A stretch of 20,482 nucleotides of DNA, taken from positions 566-21,047 of the forward strand of contig JAKJFO010000054.1 in the NCBI GenBank assembly GCA_022704885.1. The letters are read 5' to 3'. This DNA comes from Candidatus Rifleibacteriota bacterium (GTDB lineage Bacteria > Riflebacteria > Ozemobacteria > Ozemobacterales > Ozemobacteraceae). The notes under the pieces are model-generated. The model made no database searches. It was not told the DNA's origin and worked only from the letters and a program-made list of their open reading frames with translations. The position numbers and the translations under genes were made by a program. Below are positions 14,701 to 20,482 of the stretch, in pieces (the stretch's first letter is position 1; each line of letters opens with the position of its first letter).

Positions 14701-16476
14701 AACTATGTTGCCCATCGAATCACCACTTCTGGCGATCCCCTCTATGTCAGAGGCGACCCGCTGCTGCGATTCGAAAACAATATCGGCGATCTGCGCTGGG
14801 ACGGCGATGTCATTCTGACCGGTGTCATGGAGCTGGCGCTCCCCGGTGGCCAGCAGACCCTGCGCCTGTTCGGCTCCGACTCAAATCCTGAGATTCAGGT
14901 TAATGCCAAGAATCAGGCTTTCGGTGTGGCTCCGATCGCTTATCCCTCAGATCCCAAGTTCCATCGTCTGTTGATTACTGCCCGCCGCAATTTCAGATAC
15001 AAGGTTTACCCGATAGCTATCATAACTCATCCGATTACCGGTGTAGAAAGCGAAATGCCGTTGTCGCCGATCTGGTTGACCAACGTCATGAGTATCGAGG
15101 CAGAAGCTTACATTCTTGGCATAGACAAAGATGCGCCGGTACTGCAGGTTAGCCAGACCAGCCCGCGCAATATCTTTGGTTTGACAGGGCAGCCTCTGGC
15201 TGCCAACGTCGGACCGGCCGGCTACGCCAATCCTGAAGCCATCTACTGGATGATGTCAGATAACAGCCCATGGGAAAACAGCAGCCAGACTGGTGTAACC
15301 GCAGCGGTTTCGGCGACCAACCGTAGTTATAATCTTGCCTATAACGGCAAGGCTACCTACAATCTGAAACCAGTTTTCAGCAAAGCCGTTCGCAAAGTAA
15401 GTCTGAAACATGAGTTCACCGAAAATCCGAATCTGTATTCGGTATCACGCGCGACAGCGATCCAGGAACTGACCGGCAGCGGCGTGTTTCAGGGCAAAAA
15501 CGATCCAGGGACAGACAATACCATCAACAGCCATCTCGGCTTTACCATACCTCTCGAAAGCATTGGCTATGGCAACATCGCAAAGAACTATGCCAACAAT
15601 ACTCCTGGTTATGTTCCCTATGCTTTCGATGTGATAGCTACCGACTCATCAGGTAATGTGGTAGAAACCAGACTGAATCTCGTTCTTAACGTGCGCGACA
15701 ACATTCCGCCAATTCCGTGGGTCACCATGAAAGACAGCAAGACTGGCGAAGCTTCGGTTATACCGAAAATCAACGGTATGGGCCAGGATGATTATCGTCA
15801 GTTGCCTTTCAAGCTTGTTGATTCGGCGCCTGGTTACAAGCCAAATGTCGCAAGCAACAGCATTGCCTGGAATTCTACCACTGAAGATGGCGTTCTGGGC
15901 GGATTTACCGGAGAGACACTGCTGGCGCTTCCGAATATCAGCGCTGGCGTTCTCAATCCCGCTGATTCCTCAAATGTCGATGCAATGAGTAAACTTATCA
16001 AAGCAGGCGTCCCGCCGAATTTTCTCGAAGACAACGTCGAATTCCAGATGTATCCATTCGCTGTCGATAATGCCGGTGGGGCTGTCGCTACTGTTACTGT
16101 GCGCTACATTGATGCGGCTTCTGGCAACCAAGCGGTCTGGTCTTCGGGCAATCAGGCTGACCGCGATGGAACCCTGCAGCCGGTGGTCGCAACCGGATCT
16201 CCTCTGGTAGGCTTCTTCAGAGGCTTGCCTGGTGATTTCCCGATGTTGGCTCCGGTTGTAGTAACCGCGCAGGACGACGCACGCGGCTGGAACTGGTATG
16301 TGTCACCGACCGGCAGTAAAGACTGGGTATGGCCTGCCAATGGCAACCCATCCTTCAATGACAGCGGTGCTGCTCCAACTATCCTGCCCAACGAAAGAAC
16401 TTTCAGCACGATGCTGTTGATCTATGACAGCAGAATGCGCGTCAGGATACTCGATACCAGACAGCAGCGCGAATAG
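11800..16476 (+). CDS. Giant secreted surface protein, possible pilus-tip adhesin analogue
   Basis: The 1558-residue protein has a signal peptide (1 to about 24, FIVLVMLMLLATSQVTA) and no membrane segment afterwards, so it is exported. Nearly all of it looks beta-rich and Asn/Gly/Pro-rich. About 450-520 resembles propeller blades (GGIVYAYDKNLGLVLKF, DAIAADGFGSLYFSKT). About 1100-1310 has Ig/cadherin-like phrases (DKDAPVLQV, DSSGNVVETRLNLVLNVRD). Cysteines are uneven: 82, 118, 128, 199, 200, 214, 327 and 331, then only 877 and 905, pointing to a disulfide-locked N-terminal head. No vWA domain or EF-like calcium loop typical of PilY1 is visible, so the similarity is positional. ATG 11800 is chosen for GGGAGG 6 nt upstream. 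It is the last gene of the pilin operon and is flanked by three Skp-like genes. Confidence 0.75.
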   Translation: MNNRYSSFIVLVMLMLLATSQVTAQVPALAEEYMRNGEIYLLISYKDVPIGAHAGVHRLSDPAEAGLYIGRLYDPGSSIGICVDLNRVIYTFTEDKSATTYQFLPNMKLLRQVVDESCFPGDLVRAQCIVDYGYHQYFHADHRPANPAGIREQVYRVGPVGRYVRGSGQAYGTRSGWPGAGTTNHSALYTKPINAQMPCCQLYPHLPSPTVAGCGTPTDPPALGINPLPKINNVQDPMFPGKQWYLVPNGAWYSTWQSKPTQSGATGPHPDRIFYQVFRDYVTGRPRYWKLTTWDSNTKPVGAPATVGPVVGTTYDVQIARKILAGCLDGCGGATGSGSGTANPMWVSVAFQPPIGGGLSRTYLYSRERPLPNYNLTLSKGGAAATEYNPPADNPLIGNPYDMGTTQEKGTRWVGISLRDANTDYVYTLGTALINSWYEEATPGTGDFSINAVTVSNQWDQNGGIVYAYDKNLGLVLKFVRNEKTKTVVQFEPIPVGNNVDAIAADGFGSLYFSKTIADPAQSSLLTTFEASPNTYIERVRALLTDDGSNEGVAFFEQRYSKSVFERNVYTGQIETAGSYHLGSNFRARRYVLPPDVTIDLNPSGFEARLLGAGGWWAGWLSNLPGSEMLVSGLPPVVTYDPNDSPDHIELSVINVPTPPMPHRFEDGSRVDIVGAFLNYPVPTTDSNNQGGALSAGTLLDNRRAYFYMPENYPLTSGKLNPTEQPDWNNNSYLAGFVNTVENVRYTWKLWTVSQPTVNHPENLPEIFVNADPVVENTTEPYFVFYSPIGGRYILTLEAKFDWYDFTKLPFGGMRDDVYSPSGKYRSQVYKTDDRAVARARANSLAQIENAFSGSLIWPELSTRLDTIVPPGSDGKCFVAAIPINVATSAPDIGTDTLKARIERCDDMTVAENLRVWAAHNLNNGYHHGVNAGPASYGWRIEDKYLKHMFFDIAASNNTADENATNYNYVAHRITTSGDPLYVRGDPLLRFENNIGDLRWDGDVILTGVMELALPGGQQTLRLFGSDSNPEIQVNAKNQAFGVAPIAYPSDPKFHRLLITARRNFRYKVYPIAIITHPITGVESEMPLSPIWLTNVMSIEAEAYILGIDKDAPVLQVSQTSPRNIFGLTGQPLAANVGPAGYANPEAIYWMMSDNSPWENSSQTGVTAAVSATNRSYNLAYNGKATYNLKPVFSKAVRKVSLKHEFTENPNLYSVSRATAIQELTGSGVFQGKNDPGTDNTINSHLGFTIPLESIGYGNIAKNYANNTPGYVPYAFDVIATDSSGNVVETRLNLVLNVRDNIPPIPWVTMKDSKTGEASVIPKINGMGQDDYRQLPFKLVDSAPGYKPNVASNSIAWNSTTEDGVLGGFTGETLLALPNISAGVLNPADSSNVDAMSKLIKAGVPPNFLEDNVEFQMYPFAVDNAGGAVATVTVRYIDAASGNQAVWSSGNQADRDGTLQPVVATGSPLVGFFRGLPGDFPMLAPVVVTAQDDARGWNWYVSPTGSKDWVWPANGNPSFNDSGAAPTILPNERTFSTMLLIYDSRMRVRILDTRQQRE

Positions 16477-16491
16477 AACTGAGGTGACCGT

Positions 16492-17436
16492 TCAGTGTTT
16501 GCCTGATCTCTTTTCGAGTAATGCTGTAAGCTTCTTTATTACTTCTTCAGAGCATTTGTAGCGCTTTAAAAGGCGACTGACAACGGCAGGCGTAATGTCG
16601 ATGCCGCCCTTAAGCACAATCGGGTGCGGGGTGATCGGCAATTGTTCCTGAACCGCCGGTTGTCGGCTTTGCTCGAGCCAGCGCGCTGCTCCATCAGGCT
16701 CTTTGCTGCTGCCGGTCGCGTGCTCGCGATCCTTCTTCTGCTGCGCAGTTTCTGGCGAATTGGCGAGAAAAGAGTAGTATAGATCGATTTCGGCGAGCGC
16801 CAGATTCTTTTCGGTCAAAACCTCAAATGAACGTTGCAGATTGCGTCTGCCATTGTTCGGTATGGCTGCATTGAGAACCAGGGTTAACCCTTCTTCGTCG
16901 GCAACCTGATCGACTGTTTCCTGCACTTCGCGTTCGATTCGCCGCAACATTTCGCCGGTCTGTTCCGGTAGCATGAGATCGGGGTTGGCAAGTCGAAAAC
17001 TGACGAGGTTGCGCTTATGCCAGAGTTCGTTGATCTGATGGTTGATTTTTTCAGTCTGTCTGGTCAGTGTTTCCTTTTGTTTATCATCTGTCATCTTCTG
17101 CATGTCGTTCATGAGCATGAACTGTTTCTGCTTCAGCGTAGTGTAATCATTGTTGATGACCGCAAGTTCATCTGTCAGATCATTCCTGGCCGCTTCGCCA
17201 AGCTTGATGAGTTTTTGCCGCTGTTCATGCATTGATTTCGCATCGAGACCGAATTCGACGTTGACAAAGCTCATGCGATTGAAGTCATACAGCGACATCA
17301 GCGGGTGCAGGGCGGTCACAATTGTCAGATCGACAACTCCTGGAGTTGTCGAGGAAAGATTTATCTGCTGGCCAAAGCTGGCTGTACATATAGTCAGAAT
17401 GCAAAAAAGAATTTTGATTGCTTTCGAGGTCTGCAT
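16492..17436 (-). CDS. Skp/OmpH-like periplasmic protein, family member B
   Basis: The protein has 314 residues with a signal peptide at about 1-22 (ILFCILTICTASFG). It shares two signatures with the protein at 10772: VDLTIVTALHPLMSLYDFNRMSF (35-57, compare VDLGTLMVLHPAMAAYDPNMQAF; HP and YD at the same spacing), and GGIDITPAVVSRLLKRYKCSEEV (277-299). Between them lies a Lys/Gln/Glu-rich coiled coil (about 70-145), then LTLVLNAAIP as the closing strand. ATG 17436 immediately follows the TAA of the upstream gene (TAAATG), so translation is coupled; AAGGA is 8 nt upstream. It converges on the giant gene (stops 15 nt apart), and its likely role is chaperoning periplasmic clients such as that protein. 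Confidence 0.75.
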   Translation of the reverse strand: MQTSKAIKILFCILTICTASFGQQINLSSTTPGVVDLTIVTALHPLMSLYDFNRMSFVNVEFGLDAKSMHEQRQKLIKLGEAARNDLTDELAVINNDYTTLKQKQFMLMNDMQKMTDDKQKETLTRQTEKINHQINELWHKRNLVSFRLANPDLMLPEQTGEMLRRIEREVQETVDQVADEEGLTLVLNAAIPNNGRRNLQRSFEVLTEKNLALAEIDLYYSFLANSPETAQQKKDREHATGSSKEPDGAARWLEQSRQPAVQEQLPITPHPIVLKGGIDITPAVVSRLLKRYKCSEEVIKKLTALLEKRSGKH

Positions 17437-18108
17437 TTAGCGATTCCTTTCAAAGGTTTTCTGGTAGACCACCGGCCGTCTACATTCTGGAAAAATCAGG
17501 CTGATCTCGTAGGCGTGATCAATATACTCAGTAATGTATCTTTCATGCGGACTCCACAGAAAAACCTGCAGTGGGCTGCTCAGCCAGTTTTTGTGAGTGT
17601 TGCCATCTGCTGGTGAAGGCAGATAGTTGAGATACACTGCATTTTCGTCAGCGAGTGAATCCCTGAAATCTTTAACAATAGCGCTTATATCGGGCAGTAT
17701 TCCAGAATCTCTGGTGGAAGTCTGCTCCAGAGACTGCTGCTGCGCTATCGCAGCGTATTTTTTCTCTTTCAGAGTCCTTTCAAGTTGCCCAAGAAGCTGA
17801 TTTTCCTGCCAGTTTGTATCTTCTGTTTCAACGTTTTTTGATTTTAGAAGCATTTTGGCATTTTTTCGCTGACGTTCGGCAAGATCAGAAAGCTGGCGGT
17901 CAATTTCCATGATTGCATGGCTTAATGATGCAGTAGTCTCTGTCAGCCGCGTAGATGCTGCAAAGCAGCGTGTTGCCGGGTCATAACTGCTGGCTGTCGG
18001 GTGTTCTGCCAGGTAGGCTGCGAGATTCGACGACTGGTATTTTTGGGCGATAAGCGATGTGTTGCCTGCCAGAATCAGTAGCAGAACCATAAAAAACAAT
18101 TTTCTCAT
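17437..18108 (-). CDS. Divergent Skp-like periplasmic protein, family member C
   Basis: The 223-residue protein has a signal peptide (1-21, FFMVLLLILAGNTSLIA). AAYLAEHPTASSYDPATRCF (30-49) repeats the HPxxxxYDP signature of the two other family members at the same spacing. A charged helical stretch (about 55-135, with SHAIMEIDRQLSDLAERQRK) stands for the coiled coil. It lacks the C-terminal GGIDIT segment, and its last 60 residues differ (SPLQVFLWSPHERYITEYIDHAY), so it may have changed role. GAGG stands 5 nt before the ATG, and the next gene begins directly after its stop. Confidence 0.65.
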   Translation of the reverse strand: MRKLFFMVLLLILAGNTSLIAQKYQSSNLAAYLAEHPTASSYDPATRCFAASTRLTETTASLSHAIMEIDRQLSDLAERQRKNAKMLLKSKNVETEDTNWQENQLLGQLERTLKEKKYAAIAQQQSLEQTSTRDSGILPDISAIVKDFRDSLADENAVYLNYLPSPADGNTHKNWLSSPLQVFLWSPHERYITEYIDHAYEISLIFPECRRPVVYQKTFERNR

Positions 18109-18130
18109 AAGTGCCTCGTCAGGTGTGTGT

Positions 18131-18856
18131 TTATTCAGGAAGATCGGGAAAGTCGAAGGTATAAGGATCGAAAATCTGTTCGGGTCTTCTGGTGAGAAGT
18201 TTTTCGGCGATCAGATGCTCTGCATAGTCGTGATTGTCGATCAGTGCTCTTCGAGTCTGGTATATGGGGAAAACGGCCAGCGAGAGTATACGGCCAGGAA
18301 TTGGCAGCTGGTAAAAGACCAGCGAGAGCCATGCCATTCCGCGGCTTTCCTGTGCCCATGGGGAGTTGGGATGCGCATAAACTGACCGGATACGGGATGT
18401 CTGCATGCAGACCAGCTGAAAACATCGGTTATCAGAATTGCCATCTGCAAAGAGAGCTATCTGCAGCTGATTCTGGTCAGAACCTATGATCAGCGGAGTA
18501 TCTGGCCGGTTTGGCTCTGATCGCGCCAGGTTTATTACCGATGCGGTTGCAGGTATTGCCTGCCAGGGCAGATGCGCCTCCCAGTTGGGCAGCAGATCGA
18601 GAAATGCACGTGAAAATGTGCTGAATAAATTATGATTGGCGACCCAGAGAACTTCTTTGATGCTGTTGCGGGGCAGGCGGTCAAGAACTGCGTTGAGCTC
18701 AGCCAGCGGCGTGATGGGAGCGGCAATCGGCAGGCGCAAATGAAAGAGAAGCCGCCAGTCATGCAGGGCGAGACTGCAGGCCTGAACTGGATAAGCATGG
18801 AGTAAAAGCCAGATCAGCGTTATCAGTGCTGTATATTTGTGCTGCGATATCTGCAT
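18131..18856 (-). CDS. Signal-peptide protein of unknown function
   Basis: The 241-residue protein has a signal peptide at 1-26 (ALITLIWLLLHAYPVQA) directly followed by Cys27. This is not a proper lipobox, since Gln stands two residues before Cys, so lipidation is doubtful. The mature part has a hydrophobic stretch MAWLSLVFYQLPIPGRILSLAVF (about 174-196) that might associate with a membrane, and it is otherwise unrecognised. No Shine-Dalgarno precedes the ATG, but a promoter places the transcript start at or next to it, so the mRNA may be leaderless. It is first in the operon with the two Skp-like genes (22 nt to the next). A role in the same export or assembly process is suggested only by position. 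Confidence 0.6.
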   Translation of the reverse strand: MQISQHKYTALITLIWLLLHAYPVQACSLALHDWRLLFHLRLPIAAPITPLAELNAVLDRLPRNSIKEVLWVANHNLFSTFSRAFLDLLPNWEAHLPWQAIPATASVINLARSEPNRPDTPLIIGSDQNQLQIALFADGNSDNRCFQLVCMQTSRIRSVYAHPNSPWAQESRGMAWLSLVFYQLPIPGRILSLAVFPIYQTRRALIDNHDYAEHLIAEKLLTRRPEQIFDPYTFDFPDLPE

Positions 18857-18863
18857 GCAGATA
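18848..18863. promoter_or_regulatory. Perfect 16-bp palindrome over start codon
   Basis: TATCTGCATGCAGATA is its own reverse complement. It spans the ATG of the minus-strand gene starting at 18856 and touches the last base of its -10 box. A dimeric repressor bound here would cover the transcription start. Its 10-nt centre CTGCATGCAG recurs at 18401-18410 inside the same gene, within a 14-bp palindrome. Confidence 0.45.
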
Positions 18864-18891
18864 CTTTATCACGCGTTTGTTCTTATCTCAA
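18863..18891 (-). promoter_or_regulatory. Sigma-70 promoter giving a possible leaderless mRNA
   Basis: On the minus strand TTGAGA (18891-18886) and TAAAGT (18868-18863) are separated by exactly 17 nt. Six nucleotides after the -10 comes the ATG at 18856, so the expected start point is the A of the start codon itself. This explains why that gene has no ribosome-binding site. Confidence 0.5.
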
Positions 18892-18977
18892 TACGATTCG
18901 CGGCTTCGATCAGCAGGCATGCTTTTTGGGAGGTTTTGCAGTATCATGCATCTGAATGCCGCCGTGGAGGGAAAAAT

Positions 18978-20282
18978 ATGAATAACAGGCTGCTTGAAAA
19001 GGTCAGGATGCTATGCGACAGAGAATATGACAATCTGATCGGGCTGTTGTGCCGTCTGATTGCCTGCAGATCATTCAGTGGGCAGGAAGAAGAATGTGCC
19101 AGACAGTTGACCGATTTTTTTAAATCCGCAAATGTTCCATGTTTTGTTGATTCACGTGGCAGCGTGCTGGCGGTGTATCTGCCGAACAATTCTTCAAGTC
19201 CGCCTGCCAGTTCCACCTCAGGTTCGCTAAAACAATGGCTGGCTGCCGAACTGGCGATGGCCCGTGCCGCCGGTCGCAAGGTTCTTGCCTACAATGCGCA
19301 CATGGATGTCGTCGCTGCTGATACGCCGCAAGACTGGGCGTCAGATCCATTCAGCGTTGTGCGCCGTGATGGCAGGCTGTATGGCAGGGGCACCTGTGAT
19401 ATGAAAGGTGCGCTGGCTGCGATGGCCATGTCGATTGCTATGAGTCGCGAACTTGCTGATTCTGCGGTGACGCAGTCGGTGATTCTGGGATGCTTCTGTA
19501 CTGAGGAAGAGGCGGGTGAGGGGCTTGCATTCAGAGATCTCTGTGAAGAATTTGCTATCGTACCTGATTATGTAATACTCGGCGAACCCTCTAAAATGCA
19601 TATTGCAAGAGGACAGCGTGGCAAGCTCGAATGCTATGTCGAGACCAGTGGCGTCTGCGCGCATACTTCGGTGCCTGAGACCGGTGACAGCGCTGCCTAC
19701 AAATTGGCGCGCGTGTTACTGGCCGTCGAAGCCTTCGATGCGGCGCAGCGCAATTGCTATGGCACTGGCCCGGAAACTGTTTTGCAGCGTACTACGGCAA
19801 CGGTGACTTCGATTCAGAGCTGGCCACAAAGCAAAAGTTTCGTGCCAAACCGTGCGGTTGCCCACATTACTGCGCGGCTGGCGTTGGGCGAAAATCTGGC
19901 TTCACTCTCAGAAAAGCTGACTTCAGACCCGGTCTGGCCAGAAGCCAGAATCGTGCCGGTCGTTTATCGCGGCCGTTCATATCGGGGCAGAGAAAGCGAC
20001 TGGAATTCTGAGCACCCGGCATGGGAAACGCCGGTCGACAGCCTTTTCTTCAAGGCTGTCGAGACAGCTGCATCGCAGGTGTTTGGCTGCAAACCCGAAC
20101 ACAAAATCTGGCCATTCTCGACAGATGGAGTTTACAGTGCCGGCATGGCAGGTATTCCCACTCTTGGCATCGGCCCTGGTCGCGAAGACATGGCGCACAA
20201 GGTCGATGAATGGGTGGCAGAGTCAGAATTACTGCAGGCTTTGCAGCTTTATTCAATATTGCCCTTTTTTATGCCGGTTTGA
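18978..20282 (+). CDS. M20 family zinc metallopeptidase (ArgE/DapE/CPG2 type)
   Basis: The 434-residue cytoplasmic hydrolase is likely to act on an N-acyl amino acid or dipeptide. Metal and catalytic motifs appear in the usual order: AHMDVV (His and catalytic Asp), GRGTCDMKG (bridging Asp), TEEEAGE (general-base Glu and ligand Glu), LGEPSK (ligand Asp/Glu position) and the terminal MAHKVDEWV (last ligand His). The inserted dimerisation domain has CAHTSVPETGDSAA. YgeY-like or DapE-like subgroups are possible; the substrate cannot be told. ATG 18978 is chosen for GGAGG 7 nt upstream, although the frame is open further left. It diverges from the minus-strand operon across 121 nt and ends 8 nt from the HD-GYP gene stop. 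Confidence 0.85.
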   Translation: MNNRLLEKVRMLCDREYDNLIGLLCRLIACRSFSGQEEECARQLTDFFKSANVPCFVDSRGSVLAVYLPNNSSSPPASSTSGSLKQWLAAELAMARAAGRKVLAYNAHMDVVAADTPQDWASDPFSVVRRDGRLYGRGTCDMKGALAAMAMSIAMSRELADSAVTQSVILGCFCTEEEAGEGLAFRDLCEEFAIVPDYVILGEPSKMHIARGQRGKLECYVETSGVCAHTSVPETGDSAAYKLARVLLAVEAFDAAQRNCYGTGPETVLQRTTATVTSIQSWPQSKSFVPNRAVAHITARLALGENLASLSEKLTSDPVWPEARIVPVVYRGRSYRGRESDWNSEHPAWETPVDSLFFKAVETAASQVFGCKPEHKIWPFSTDGVYSAGMAGIPTLGIGPGREDMAHKVDEWVAESELLQALQLYSILPFFMPV

Positions 20283-20290
20283 AGCTCTCT

Positions 20291-20482
20291 TTAGCCGATA
20301 TTCTCAAGAAATGTCCGGTATTCGAGCCGTGATTCTTCCTGGGCTTTTATGCGTACCCGGTTGATCTCTTCGTGATGCTGTCTGACGAGTTCGACGAGGT
20401 CGCGGTCGAGCTTGTTGTTATCAGCCATTTTGCTGAGAATGAGAATTGTCTGCTCGTTTGACATTCCCTTGCGATAGGGGCG
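20291..20482 (-). CDS. HD-GYP domain protein (c-di-GMP phosphodiesterase), C-terminal part
   Basis: Only the last 63 residues are inside the window; the gene runs in from the right edge. They begin RPYRKGMSNEQTILILSKMA, continue to NKLDRDLVELVRQHHEEI and finish EYRTFLENIG before the TAA. The segment RPYRxxMSxEQ..xIL followed by a loop and D.DLV is the last conserved block of HD-GYP phosphodiesterases, which degrade cyclic di-GMP. The catalytic HD and GYP motifs would lie outside the window. The stop is 8 nt from the stop of the M20 peptidase gene. Confidence 0.8.
   Translation of the reverse strand, partial: RPYRKGMSNEQTILILSKMADNNKLDRDLVELVRQHHEEINRVRIKAQEESRLEYRTFLENIG

Noticed and set aside
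16479..16497. ACTGA/TCAGT inverted repeat between converging genes as terminator
   Set aside because: The stem has only 5 pairs with a 9-nt loop and no T-run; too weak to call.
18837..18977. 47-residue N-terminal extension of the M20 peptidase
   Set aside because: The Shine-Dalgarno GGAGG stands correctly before 18978, and the extension overlaps the start and promoter of the divergent gene.

Overview
The window comes from a diderm (Gram-negative-type) bacterium with roughly 50% GC. Evidence for an outer membrane and busy periplasm includes a porin-like beta-barrel protein ending in Phe, several Sec signal peptides, three Skp/OmpH-like chaperones, type IV pilin-like proteins and a ten-heme periplasmic cytochrome. 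No rRNA, tRNA or single-copy marker fixes the taxonomy. The mix of multiheme cytochrome, Cys-rich PAS sensor and pilin/Skp/giant-protein cluster would fit a deep-branching anaerobic lineage, for example Riflebacteria-like or deltaproteobacterial-like, but that is only inference.

Layout: 1-204 is a leader holding one copy of a short hairpin motif. 205-1503 (+) is an outer-membrane barrel. It converges, 3 nt apart, on a minus-strand unit of a Cys-rich PAS/ATPase sensor (2336-3463) followed by mutM (1507-2310). 3464-3986 is a regulatory gap with a good minus-strand promoter, a perfect inverted repeat and a second copy of the hairpin motif with a compensatory base change. 3987-5342 (-) is a secreted propeller-like protein.

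5647-7672 (+) is a tightly overlapping three-gene cassette: small HTH protein, AAA ATPase of the OLD/AAA_21 type, and a small protein with a possible nuclease-like acidic layout. It is lower in GC than its surroundings and looks like an acquired defence module. 7923-8750 (+) is a decaheme c-type cytochrome.

8864-16476 (+) is one long operon. It encodes three prepilin-like proteins resembling PilW/PulJ, PilV and PilX, then a Skp-like protein, then a 1558-residue secreted protein in the place where PilY1-type tip adhesins usually sit. Converging on it is a minus-strand operon (18856-16492) of a signal-peptide protein of unknown function and two more members of the same Skp-like family. My reading is that the chaperones help the giant protein cross the periplasm and the minor pilins display or export it. 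18978-20282 (+) is an M20 metallopeptidase, and 20291-20482 (-) is the C-terminal end of an HD-GYP c-di-GMP phosphodiesterase that continues outside the window.

The two most promising novel systems are the HTH-ATPase-small protein cassette and the pilin/Skp/giant-protein assembly. The covarying hairpin motif and a probable leaderless, palindrome-overlapped promoter at 18848-18891 also deserve attention.
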